From positions 124,001 to 188,000 of the forward strand of contig NZ_VEHL01000009.1 in assembly GCF_007679965.1 (NCBI RefSeq): a stretch of DNA of 64,000 nt, read 5' to 3'. The notes beneath the pieces are model-generated. The model had not been told where the DNA came from. It made no database searches and saw only the letters and a program-made list of their open reading frames with translations. The translations under genes were made by a program, and so were the position numbers. This document shows, piece by piece, positions 49,795 through 58,072 of this stretch (position 1 is the first letter of the stretch; each line of letters starts with the position of its first letter). The DNA is from Bordetella genomosp. 13 (GTDB lineage Bacteria; Pseudomonadota; Gammaproteobacteria; Burkholderiales; Burkholderiaceae_B).

Positions 49795-50295
49795 ATGGCC
49801 AAGCCTTCCTTCAGCGCTGCGTGGGCGGCATCACAGAGAATTTACGACCCTGTCAATTCCGGTCAGCACGTGGCCAAAATAATTGGCGGAAAAGTCGCGT
49901 ACAACATCAATCATCCGAATCCGACCATGCGTTGGGATAATACCTGCGCCGTCAGGATGAGCTATATCCTGAACTACTCCGGCACACCGGTGCCCTTCGT
50001 TCCTGGCGCCACGGTGTCTGGCGATGACAAACGCTGGTATTTCTATCGCGTCAGAGGCTTGATCCTGTATCTTGCCAAAATATGGGGTAAGCCAGAAGTG
50101 GTCCAGTATCCGCCCACCGATGGAGGCCCGCTTTCTGGCAAAAAGGGCCTGGTCCTGTTTGAAATCTCTGGTTGGACGGATGCGGCAGGGCATGCCACGC
50201 TGTTCGATGGCCGGAATTGCTACGATCACTGCTATTTCAATGAGCCTGGCGCCAGACATCGTACCGAGCGCGCGAATTTTTGGAGTCTGTCGTGA
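49795..50295 (+). CDS. tae4: Type VI secretion amidase effector Tae4
   Basis: A 166-residue peptidoglycan amidase of the Tae4 family, delivered by type VI secretion to cut the D-Glu-mDAP bond of rival cells. Catalytic residues are visible: Cys51 in NTCAVRMSYIL, His133 in GHATLFDG and Asp138. A likely disulfide pair is in NCYDHCYF (142 and 146). The N-terminus PSFSAAWAASQRIYD and GKVAYNI are typical. Ribosome site GAGG lies before the ATG. Base composition is clearly more AT-rich than flanking genes. No secretion-system genes are in the window; the stop overlaps the immunity gene. Confidence 0.92.
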   Translation: MAKPSFSAAWAASQRIYDPVNSGQHVAKIIGGKVAYNINHPNPTMRWDNTCAVRMSYILNYSGTPVPFVPGATVSGDDKRWYFYRVRGLILYLAKIWGKPEVVQYPPTDGGPLSGKKGLVLFEISGWTDAAGHATLFDGRNCYDHCYFNEPGARHRTERANFWSLS

Positions 50296-50759
50296 GCGCG
50301 CGATGGATCGGGGCGCTGGCAGCCCTCGTGATAATGCCAGTGGCCGGTGCCGCCAACAGCCAGAATGCGTCCGACCAGGCGAATTCACCGCAGGCCGGCA
50401 GCCGGACCTATGCACAGAACTATAAGGATATGGTGCTTGCAGAATGCATCGCCACGGCTTACCGCAATGAAAAGACCTTGGACGTGGACGCAGGTAGCAG
50501 TGCGACGGCCCTGAGAGATTGGACGAACTTCGACTGGGAGACACACTCTTACGACGAGGTCCACCGCCTGGTGGCGAAGTACCTGGCGCGCGACTACCAT
50601 AATCCGTTGGTTGAATCAGAGGTCAAGGGCGTGAGATTCGATCTACTGAAATGCCTGGACCTGTATCACAGTAAAGAGTTGAGCGATCACGTCAAGCGCG
50701 TGGTCATCCATCCCAAGCGGACTTATCGCCAGGATAATCCTCCGATCAATTTCAAATGA
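50292..50759 (+). CDS. tai4: Type VI immunity protein Tai4
   Basis: A 155-residue periplasmic protein that should block Tae4. The GTG at 50292 overlaps the tae4 stop (GTGA). Residues 1-22 form a signal peptide ending at AGAA. The mature part shows the Tai4 blocks YKDMVLAECIATAY and FDLLKCLDLYHSKEL with two cysteines that may pair. Shares the lower GC content of tae4, so both probably arrived together. Confidence 0.9.
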   Translation: MSARWIGALAALVIMPVAGAANSQNASDQANSPQAGSRTYAQNYKDMVLAECIATAYRNEKTLDVDAGSSATALRDWTNFDWETHSYDEVHRLVAKYLARDYHNPLVESEVKGVRFDLLKCLDLYHSKELSDHVKRVVIHPKRTYRQDNPPINFK

Positions 50760-50824
50760 TCACGCGGCCGCACGTCATGGTCTGGCGTTTCTCCGACCAG
50801 AGCATGGCGTAATAGAATGGCTCC

Positions 50825-52105
50825 ATGATCACACGCCGCCTTCTGCCCCTGCTGGCCTTGCTGGCCACCCCCTCCGTCTTCGCAGCCGATCCGGCGCCCA
50901 CGGCGCCGTCCGCGCCTGCGGCCACCCCCGCGGCCCAGCCCGCGCCGCCGCCCGCCGCGCCCACGGCCGATCCCGCCGCCTACCGCGCCTGCCTGGCCGA
51001 AATCCGTCCCGACGCGCTCAAGCGCGGCGTGCAGGGCACGGTGTACGACACGCAGACGGCGGCCCTGTCGCCCGACGCCACGGTGCTGCCGCTGCTGGAT
51101 GCCCAGCCTGAGTTCAAGACGCCCATCTGGGACTACATGGCCAGCCTGGTCGACCAGGAACGGATCGATGACGGCATGGCCGCCATGGAGACCTGGAAAG
51201 ACCAGTTGGCGCGCGCGCAGCAGCAGTATGGCGTCGACCCCGCCACCGTCGCCGCGGTCTGGGGCGTGGAAAGCAATTTCGGCCAGAACCTGGGCGGCCG
51301 GTCGCTGCTGACCTCGCTGTCCACGCTGTCGTGCTTCGGCCGGCGCCAGGCGTATTTCCGAGGCGAGTTCTTCTCCACGCTGCGCATCCTGCAGGACGAG
51401 CACGTCGCGGCCGACCGCCTGAACGGCTCGTGGGCCGGCGCCTTCGGCCAGACGCAGTTCATGCCGTCGACTTATCTGCGCCTGGCCGTGGACTTCGACG
51501 GCGACGGCCGCCGCGACCTGGTCGACAGCGTGCCCGACGCGCTGGGCTCGACCGCCAATTTCCTGAAGCAGGCCGGCTGGCAGCCCAACCTGGGCTGGGG
51601 CTTCGAGGTGAAGCTGCCGGACGGCATGGACACGTCCGGCGCCGGCCGCAAGAACAAGAAGCCCATGTCGGCCTGGGCCGCGCAGGGCGTGCGCCGCGCC
51701 GACGGCGGCGCGCTGCCCGGCAACGATACGTCCGTGGGCTTGCTGCTGCCAGCCGGTCCGCAAGGGCCGGCGTTCCTGGTCACCCGCAACTTCGACGCCA
51801 TCTATTCGTACAACGCGGCGGAAAGCTACGCGCTGGCCATCGCGCACCTGTCCGACCGCCTGCGCGGCGGCATGCCGTTCGTGAAGGCCTGGCCGACCGA
51901 CGACCCCGGCCTGTCGCGCGCCGAGCGGCGCCAGTTGCAGGAAATGCTGGTGGCACGCGGCTACGACATCGGCAAGCCCGACGGCGTGATCGGCGCGCGC
52001 ACGCGCGAGGCCTTGCAGACGGTGCAGCGCGAACTGGGCCTGACGCCCGACGGCCGCGCCGGCCGCAAGACGCTAAACGCGCTGCGGGCGCAGCCGGCGT
52101 CCTGA
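50825..52105 (+). CDS. MltB-family lytic murein transglycosylase with peptidoglycan-binding domain
   Basis: A 426-residue periplasmic enzyme. The signal peptide ends near FAAD, followed by a Pro/Ala-rich linker to about 50. The SLT/MltB catalytic domain (about 55-350) carries Glu149 in AVWGVESNFGQN and GAFGQTQFMPSTYL. Residues 360-420 form a PG_binding_1 domain (LQEMLVARGYDIGKPDGVIG). It cleaves glycan strands to 1,6-anhydro ends. There is no lipobox, so it is soluble rather than membrane-anchored. Confidence 0.92.
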   Translation: MITRRLLPLLALLATPSVFAADPAPTAPSAPAATPAAQPAPPPAAPTADPAAYRACLAEIRPDALKRGVQGTVYDTQTAALSPDATVLPLLDAQPEFKTPIWDYMASLVDQERIDDGMAAMETWKDQLARAQQQYGVDPATVAAVWGVESNFGQNLGGRSLLTSLSTLSCFGRRQAYFRGEFFSTLRILQDEHVAADRLNGSWAGAFGQTQFMPSTYLRLAVDFDGDGRRDLVDSVPDALGSTANFLKQAGWQPNLGWGFEVKLPDGMDTSGAGRKNKKPMSAWAAQGVRRADGGALPGNDTSVGLLLPAGPQGPAFLVTRNFDAIYSYNAAESYALAIAHLSDRLRGGMPFVKAWPTDDPGLSRAERRQLQEMLVARGYDIGKPDGVIGARTREALQTVQRELGLTPDGRAGRKTLNALRAQPAS

Positions 52106-52230
52106 TCCGGCCGTCCCGGCCATCGCCCGCGCAGACGCCGGGCTGGCCGGGCCGCACCGGCGGCGGAATGCCGGCCTTCCGACAAGGCCCTGTGCGCCGC
52201 CGTCCACGCGGCGCCGCACCGGGATCGCCC

Positions 52231-53085
52231 TCAGCGCAGGATCAACAGCGGCAGCCGCACCTGTCCCAGGATGGCCGTGGTAGTGCTGCCCACCATCAGG
52301 TGGCGGATGCGCGAGTGGCCGTAGGCGCCCATCGCGATCAGGTCCACCTCGTGTTCCCGGGCATAGGCCGTCAGGGCCTGCACGGGCTCGCCGGGCACGT
52401 GCGCCGTGCGGGCATCGAAACCCGTGTTGGACAGTTCCCTGCGCGCATCTTCCAATGACGCGGCCGCGCCGGCCGCGTCGCCGCCCACCAGCACCACGTG
52501 CGCGCGCAGCCCTGCCAGCAGCGGACTGCGGCTGACCATCTCGACCGTCTTGCGCGCCGTGGCGCTGCCGTCATAGGCCACCATGAAGCACGCGGGTTCG
52601 CGGAAGGCCGGGGCGGCTACCAGGATCGGGCGGTGCAGGGCCCGCACGGCCGATTCCAGCCGGTGGTCGGGCAGCAGCCGCGACGGTTTCACGGGCTGTT
52701 CGTGATGGCCCAGGACGAAAAGCCGCGCGTCCGGCTCCACCTCGACCAGCGTGTCGACCAGGCCGCCCTGGTACTGCCGCGCATCCAGCCGCGACAGGCC
52801 CTGCGCGCGGGCGCGGTCCAGCGCCAGGTCCAGCAGCTGCCTGCCGTGCTCCTGTTCGACGGCCGCGCGCTTTTCGTCCAGGACGGCCAGCTCGCGCAGC
52901 AGCGCTTCCTGCGCGCCCAGCCACATGCTGCCGCTGAGATCGGACAGGCCGGCCTGTTCGGAGTGGGGTTCGTGGACGTGCAGGAAATGCAGGTCGGTGT
53001 CCATCCTGCGCGCGGCCCAGATGGCGTAGTCGCAGATGCCCTGGGCGCGCGCGATGCCGTCGATGCAGGCGATGACCTGTTTCAT
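52231..53085 (-). CDS. Universal stress protein with two Usp domains
   Basis: A 284-residue tandem UspA protein. Domain 1 covers about 1-150 and domain 2 about 155-284. Only the second keeps the ATP-binding signature (GAYGHSRIRHLMVGST); the first has no clear GxxG phosphate loop. Such proteins aid survival under starvation, redox or acid stress. It stands alone between mltB-like and GGDEF genes. ATG 53085 follows GGAGACCGCC. Confidence 0.9.
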   Translation of the reverse strand: MKQVIACIDGIARAQGICDYAIWAARRMDTDLHFLHVHEPHSEQAGLSDLSGSMWLGAQEALLRELAVLDEKRAAVEQEHGRQLLDLALDRARAQGLSRLDARQYQGGLVDTLVEVEPDARLFVLGHHEQPVKPSRLLPDHRLESAVRALHRPILVAAPAFREPACFMVAYDGSATARKTVEMVSRSPLLAGLRAHVVLVGGDAAGAAASLEDARRELSNTGFDARTAHVPGEPVQALTAYAREHEVDLIAMGAYGHSRIRHLMVGSTTTAILGQVRLPLLILR

Positions 53086-53261
53086 GGCGGTCTCCTTCGG
53101 TGGGCCGCTGGCCGCGGCCGGCCGGGTGCCGCCGCGCTTGCGTCCGGCGGCGTGCGCCCGGGATTCCAGGCCTCCCCGAAGCCACTATCCCGCGCGCGGC
53201 GCGAAAGTTCAAGCGCGGGACATGCTGCACCGCATCGACCGCGGCGCACCCGGCGCGGCAT

Positions 53262-54719
53262 TCAGACCCGCAGCAGCGCGGTATCCTCGTCGTCGACCAC
53301 GCGGTTGCGGCCGGCCTTCTTGGCGCGGTGCAGCGCGGCATCCGCGCGCACCAGCAGGCGGCCCAGCGCGGTGTCGTTGAGGTCGGGAATCCAGGTGATG
53401 CCCACCGTGATCGTGGCGGACAGGCGGCTGCCGTCGTCCAGCACGATCTCCATGTTCTCGACCGCGGCGCGCAGGCGTTCGCCCACGCCGAGGCTTTCCT
53501 GGCGCGACACGCCGAACAGCAGCAGGCCGAATTCCTCGTCGCCCAGGCGGCCGAAGATGTCCTGCTCGCGCACCACGGCGCGTACCTGGCGCGCGAAGGC
53601 CTGCAGGATGCGGTCGCCGGCCCAGTAGCCGTACTGGTCGTCTACCTGGCGGAAACCGTCGACGCACAGCATCAGCGCGGCGGCGCTGCAGCGCGATTGC
53701 GCGTGGCCCTGCCAGGCCTGGGTGCCCCGCTTGATGAAGGCGCCGCGGGTGAGCGCGCCGCTGAGCGAATCGTGGTGCGCGGCGTGCTCCAGCTCGGCCA
53801 GCAGCCGGTTGCGCGCGGCGTTGATGCTGGCGACCGTCAGCGGCGCCAGCGCCAGCAGCGTGATGCCCAGCCGGATGGAGGTGGTAGCGTGGATGAACGA
53901 GGCCATGACCTCGCCCGTCATGTTGCGCGAGCTGTACAACTGCGCCCAGAACACCGAGCCCATGGTCAGCAGCGACACCGCGAACATCCGGTAGGTGAGG
54001 GCGCACCACAGCAGGGCGGGGATCGGGAAGAAGATCGCGCCGGGGCCGCCGATGGCCATGGCCGCCAACAGCGAGGCCGCCAGGGCCAGCGCCGGCAGGC
54101 TGCGTCCCAGCAGCGAATTGACGTCCGCCGAGCGGCGCAGCAGCGCCACGCGCCGCAGGCCGGGCCAGGTCAGCAGCACCGGCAGCACGATGATGTAGTT
54201 CGCCAGTTCGCCGATGAACCAGTACGTCAGCCCGGTGAGCGTGTCCTGCGCGTAGACGGCGGTAGTGATGCCCGCGCCGGTCAGGGCGGCCGCGGCCGAG
54301 CCGGCCGCGCAGATGCCGAACAGGTGCATCACCGAGCTGGGGCGCTGCAGGCGCTGTTCCTCGGGCTCCAGGCGCGTGAACAGCGTCCAGCCGGTGAAGA
54401 CCCCGGTCAGGTTGGCCAGCGTCAGCCAGAGCGTCATTCCCAGGGCGCCGCCCATGGCCAGGTCGGCCACGACATAGCCGGCGAATCCGCCCACCCAGCC
54501 CGCCGGGCCGGCCATGCGCGGCCAGCGGATCATCATGCCCAGCATGACGGCGTTGGCCGGCCACAGCGCGGCCAGCAGCCCGGGCGGCCGGCTGACGATG
54601 CCGATCAGGCAGCAGGCGAGCAGGATGGCCGCGGCGAGCAGGGCGGAGCCGATCGCCTGAGCGAGCCTTGCGTATCCGGGGGCGGGCGCCTGGGCTTGCG
54701 CCGGGGCCGGTTCGTACAT
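53262..54719 (-). CDS. MASE1-like membrane protein with atypical GGDEF domain
   Basis: A 485-residue protein. Eight or so membrane helices in residues 20-300 resemble a MASE1 sensor, followed by a short coil and a GGDEF domain (about 320-480). The active-site motif reads GDEEF (393-397), so Asp394 stands where the second Gly of GGDEF or GGEEF should be. The inhibitory RxxD site is kept as REQD (384-387), five residues before. It may thus be a c-di-GMP receptor or a weak cyclase rather than a normal enzyme. It is divergent from the exported methyltransferase gene. Confidence 0.88.
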   Translation of the reverse strand: MYEPAPAQAQAPAPGYARLAQAIGSALLAAAILLACCLIGIVSRPPGLLAALWPANAVMLGMMIRWPRMAGPAGWVGGFAGYVVADLAMGGALGMTLWLTLANLTGVFTGWTLFTRLEPEEQRLQRPSSVMHLFGICAAGSAAAALTGAGITTAVYAQDTLTGLTYWFIGELANYIIVLPVLLTWPGLRRVALLRRSADVNSLLGRSLPALALAASLLAAMAIGGPGAIFFPIPALLWCALTYRMFAVSLLTMGSVFWAQLYSSRNMTGEVMASFIHATTSIRLGITLLALAPLTVASINAARNRLLAELEHAAHHDSLSGALTRGAFIKRGTQAWQGHAQSRCSAAALMLCVDGFRQVDDQYGYWAGDRILQAFARQVRAVVREQDIFGRLGDEEFGLLLFGVSRQESLGVGERLRAAVENMEIVLDDGSRLSATITVGITWIPDLNDTALGRLLVRADAALHRAKKAGRNRVVDDEDTALLRV

Positions 54720-54756
54720 GTTCTTGCTTTCCTAGCTCGCGGACTGCGTTCGGGCC

Positions 54757-54780
54757 GAATGTCGCGTGATTGCGACATTC
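54757..54780. promoter_or_regulatory. Inverted repeat upstream of the GGDEF gene
   Basis: GAATGTCGC-GTGATT-GCGACATTC is a perfect 9-bp inverted repeat about 38 bases before the GGDEF start codon, in the 271-base region shared with the divergent methyltransferase gene. It fits an operator for a dimeric repressor. Confidence 0.4.
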
Positions 54781-54990
54781 GTACCCGCTCGACGGACCGC
54801 TATTCTAGCCACGCCGGTGCCGGCCCGCCTCATTTCGATGCGGCGCGGGCCCGGCCAGCCGTCCACGGACCGGCCGGAGAAGCCTCCACCCGAGGCGCAG
54901 GAGCGTATTCTTACGGGAACCTTAGAGGTTGAATGCGCTCCATTCTCCAGCCGCCTGGCTTCTCTGCCCCATACGACAAGGAAGATTCCC

Positions 54991-55842
54991 ATGCCTGTGA
55001 CGACGTCTCCCGCTTCCCTCCACGCCAGCGCGCCGCCGCGCCGCGCCCTCTTGCTGGCTCCGCTGCTGGCCGCCGCCGCGCTGGCCTGGCTGCCCGCCGA
55101 CGGCGCACGGGCCCAGTCCGCCGCGTCGACGTACGAGCCCTCGGTGGGGCAGGCCGGCAAGGACGTGGTGTGGGTGCCGACCTCGCAGGCGCTGGTCGAG
55201 CGCATGCTGGACATCGCCAAGGTCAGCAAGTCCGATTACCTGATCGATCTGGGCTCGGGCGACGGCCGCACCGTCATCACGGCGGCCAAGCGCGGCCTGA
55301 CCGCGCATGGCATCGAATACAACCCCGACATGACCGAAGTGGCGCGCAAGGCCGCCGCCAAGGAAGGCGTGACCGACAAGGCCTCGTTCGCCACCGGGGA
55401 CCTGTTCGAGGCCGACCTGAGCCGCGCCCAGGTCATCACCATGTTCCTGCTGCCGTCCATCAACGAGCGCCTGCGCCCGGTCCTGCTGGACCTGAAGCCG
55501 GGCACGCGCGTGGTGTCCAACACCTTCCGCATGGGCGACTGGCAGCCCGACGAGACGGCCACCGTGGAGCAGGGCTGCCAGAGCTGGTGCACGGCGCTGC
55601 TGTGGATCGTGCCCGCCAAGGTCGAGGGATCGTGGAAGCTGGGCGACCGCCAGCTGACGCTGACGCAGCAATACCAGATGCTCAGCGGCACCCTGGGCCA
55701 GACCCCCATCACCGATGCCCGCATGACGGGCAACGAGATCTCGTTCAACGCGGATGGCGTGCGCTACACCGGCACGGTGGACGGCAAGCGCATCAGCGGC
55801 AAGGGCGGTTCCCAGGGCAGCTGGACGGCCACGCGGACCTGA
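54991..55842 (+). CDS. Exported class I SAM-dependent methyltransferase-like protein (long form)
   Basis: A 283-residue protein. Residues 1-45 look like a Sec signal peptide (RRALLLAPLLAAAALAWL, cleavage near ARAQS). The Rossmann SAM motif DLGSGDGRTVITAAKRG is near 86-100, followed by GIEYNPDM and the segment FLLPSINERLRPVLLDLKPG. A beta-rich C-terminal part (about 205-283) is absent from the second copy at 57403. A methyltransferase outside the cytoplasm has no obvious SAM supply, so either the signal is retained as an anchor or the protein has another role. ATG 54991 follows AAGGAAGATTCCC. Confidence 0.8.
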   Translation: MPVTTSPASLHASAPPRRALLLAPLLAAAALAWLPADGARAQSAASTYEPSVGQAGKDVVWVPTSQALVERMLDIAKVSKSDYLIDLGSGDGRTVITAAKRGLTAHGIEYNPDMTEVARKAAAKEGVTDKASFATGDLFEADLSRAQVITMFLLPSINERLRPVLLDLKPGTRVVSNTFRMGDWQPDETATVEQGCQSWCTALLWIVPAKVEGSWKLGDRQLTLTQQYQMLSGTLGQTPITDARMTGNEISFNADGVRYTGTVDGKRISGKGGSQGSWTATRT

Positions 55843-55940
55843 CGGGCGGATCCGGACCGGACGCGGTCCGCCTCGTTTCGGGGCGGGTCGCCGTCCGAGC
55901 TGCCGCCCCATGCGTGGTGGCCGGGCGCGGCCCGCGCGTG

Positions 55941-56996
55941 CTATCCCCGCGGCGCCGCAGCCTGGTTCAGCTGGTTCTGCCGCTGGCCGCCCAGTCGCTC
56001 CAGCATCCAGCCCGGATATTCCGGCGGCAGGGCGCTGACCTCGTCCAGGCGCGCCATGTCCTCGGCGCTCAGCGCGATCTCCGTGGCGGCGATGTTGTCG
56101 TCCAGCTGGTCGATGCGTTTGGCGCCCACGATGACGCTGGTCACCACCGGGCGGTGCAGCAGCCATGCCAGCGCGATCTGCGCCACCGACACGCCGCGCG
56201 CGTCGGCGATGGCGCGCATCGCGTCGATGCAGTCATAGGCGCGCTCGGTGTTCACCGGCGGGAAGTCGAACACGGCGCGGCGGCTGCCGGCCTCGCCCGC
56301 CTGGTCGCGGCCGTACTTGCCGCTCAGCAGGCCGCCGGCCAGCGGGCTCCACACCATCAGGCCCACGCCCTCGCTTTGCAGCATGGGCCCCAGTTCACGC
56401 TCCAGGTCGCGGCCGGCGATGGTGTAGTAGGCCTGCAGCGATTCGAAGCGCGCCAGGCCCAGCCGCTGCGAGATACCCAGCGCCTTCATGATCTGCCAGG
56501 CCGCCCAGTTCGACACGCCGATGTAGCGCACGTGGCCATGGCTGACCAGGTTGTCCAGCGCGTACAGCGTTTCTTCGATGGGCGTGGCGGGATCGATGCC
56601 GTGCACCTGGTACAGGTCGATGTGGTCCAACTGCAGGCGCTTCAGGCTGGCCTTCACGCCATCCAGGATGTGATAACGGGACAGGCCGCGCGAGTTCGTG
56701 CCTTTCGTGCCCGTTTCTCCGAACACCTTGGTGGCCACGACCACGTCCTCGCGCGGCACCTTCAGGTTCTTCAGTGCCTGGCCGGTGATGACCTCGGACT
56801 GGCCCTGCGAATAGACGTCGGCCGTGTCGATGAAATTGATGCCGGCTTCCAGCGAGCGCGCGACCAGCTTGTCCGCGTCGTTCTGCTGCAGGTCGCCGAT
56901 CTTGTTCCACATCTCGCCGTTGCCGCCGAACGTCATGGTGCCCAGGCACAGCTCGGAAACGAACAGGCCGGTGCTGCCGAATTTCTTGTATCGCAT
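55941..56996 (-). CDS. Aldo/keto reductase
   Basis: A 351-residue NADPH-dependent oxidoreductase. The catalytic tetrad is visible: Asp and Tyr in DTADVYSQGQSE, Lys in VVATKVFG and His in YQVHGID. The cofactor segment VIVGAKRIDQL is near the end. Similar enzymes reduce reactive aldehydes. A CCAGGAG ribosome site precedes ATG 56996. The region before it contains four phased regulator-like elements, and an AraC-type gene lies 1 kb away. Confidence 0.92.
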   Translation of the reverse strand: MRYKKFGSTGLFVSELCLGTMTFGGNGEMWNKIGDLQQNDADKLVARSLEAGINFIDTADVYSQGQSEVITGQALKNLKVPREDVVVATKVFGETGTKGTNSRGLSRYHILDGVKASLKRLQLDHIDLYQVHGIDPATPIEETLYALDNLVSHGHVRYIGVSNWAAWQIMKALGISQRLGLARFESLQAYYTIAGRDLERELGPMLQSEGVGLMVWSPLAGGLLSGKYGRDQAGEAGSRRAVFDFPPVNTERAYDCIDAMRAIADARGVSVAQIALAWLLHRPVVTSVIVGAKRIDQLDDNIAATEIALSAEDMARLDEVSALPPEYPGWMLERLGGQRQNQLNQAAAPRG

Positions 56997-57402
56997 GGGG
57001 AAACTCCTGGAAGGCTGGGCTCGCCGCCGCGCGGAAGGGCTTCGGCGGGCACGGATCTGGGGGAAGGACGCAAAAGCCGCGTGCCGAGAGTATGCGCCCG
57101 CGGCGTGCGGCGCTGCTGCCCGATCGTGCTTCATTGCTGCCCGATTCTCCGTGCGCCGGTCGCGGCGCCGTGGGCGGTCCACGGAGGCTTGCACGATCAG
57201 GCATAAGTTCTGGACGATCAGGCAACTTTGGCGCCGGCCTGACTCGCATAATTGTTCAGCTTTAATTCAGAAAAATAGCGGCGGATGCACCGTGTCCGCC
57301 GGGGAAGGCGCAGCGCCCGCCGGGCGCAGGACGCCGGAGAAGCCGCAAGACCGCGAGTACGCCATCGAACCGAGCTGCATCCACGCCCATCAGGAGTCCA
57401 GC
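56997..57402. other. Divergent intergenic region between aldo/keto reductase and methyltransferase
   Basis: The 406 bases hold no supportable gene. They contain the four TGCCYGATcgt elements (57117-57224) and an AT-rich stretch (57245-57280) that may carry the plus-strand promoter. Confidence 0.6.
57117..57224. promoter_or_regulatory. Two 21-bp-phased pairs of TGCCYGATcgt elements
   Basis: Plus-strand copies: TGCCCGATCGT at 57117 and TGCCCGATTCT at 57138. Minus-strand copies: TGCCTGATCGT at 57214-57224 and again at 57193-57203. Within each pair the copies are exactly 21 bp apart, two helical turns, the classic geometry of AraC-family half-sites. The pairs face each other. The AraC-type gene at 58073 is the obvious candidate partner. 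Confidence 0.65.
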
Positions 57403-57984
57403 ATGAGGACCACGCGTTCCCTGTATACCGCCTTGGCCGCCACAGCGGCCATGCTGGCCGTTTCGGCCCCCGTCCAATCCCAGAACACGGCGCAGGGCCA
57501 GCCCGCCGCCTCGGCGTCGCGCATGCCCGACGTCATCTTCGTGCCCACGCCGCAGGAGGTCGTGGACGCGATGCTCAAGGCCGCCAAGGTCGGCCCCAAC
57601 GACGTGCTGTACGACCTGGGGTCGGGCAACGGCATCATCCCCGTGACGGCCGCCCGCGAGTTCGGCACGCGCGGCGTGGGCTTCGACATCGATCCCGAGC
57701 GCATCACCGAGGCCAATGCCAACGCCCGGCAGAACAAGGTGACCGACAAGGTGAAGTTCGTGCAGGCCGATCTGTTCGAACAGGACCTGTCCGAGGCCAC
57801 CGTCATCAGCCTCTATCTGCTGCCGTCGCTGAACCTGAAGCTGCGTCCCAAGCTGCTGGCCCTGAAGCCGGGCACCCGCATCGTGTCGCACGCGTTCGAC
57901 ATGGGCGACTGGAAGCCGGACCAGACCATCAACGTCAATGGCCGCACGGTCTACTTCTGGACCGTGCCCGAACGCAAGTCGTAA
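57403..57984 (+). CDS. Exported class I SAM-dependent methyltransferase-like protein (short form)
   Basis: A 193-residue paralogue of the protein at 54991. It has a clear Sec signal (LYTALAATAAMLAVSAPVQS, cleavage before QNTAQ), then VIFVPTPQEVVDAMLKAA and the SAM motif DLGSGNGIIPVTAAREFG near 72-89, GVGFDIDPERI, and LYLLPSLNLKLRPKLLALKP. It lacks the C-terminal beta-rich part. The ribosome site CAGGAGTCCAGC precedes ATG 57403. It shares its upstream region with the aldo/keto reductase. The true activity and location are unproven. Confidence 0.82.
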   Translation: MRTTRSLYTALAATAAMLAVSAPVQSQNTAQGQPAASASRMPDVIFVPTPQEVVDAMLKAAKVGPNDVLYDLGSGNGIIPVTAAREFGTRGVGFDIDPERITEANANARQNKVTDKVKFVQADLFEQDLSEATVISLYLLPSLNLKLRPKLLALKPGTRIVSHAFDMGDWKPDQTINVNGRTVYFWTVPERKS

Positions 57985-58072
57985 CGTAACGCGGCTTGGG
58001 AAGGCGGCAGGGTCTATGTAAGCTTAGTGCGCCATCATAGGTACTTGTCCAGCCGCCTGCCCGCATGTCCGC

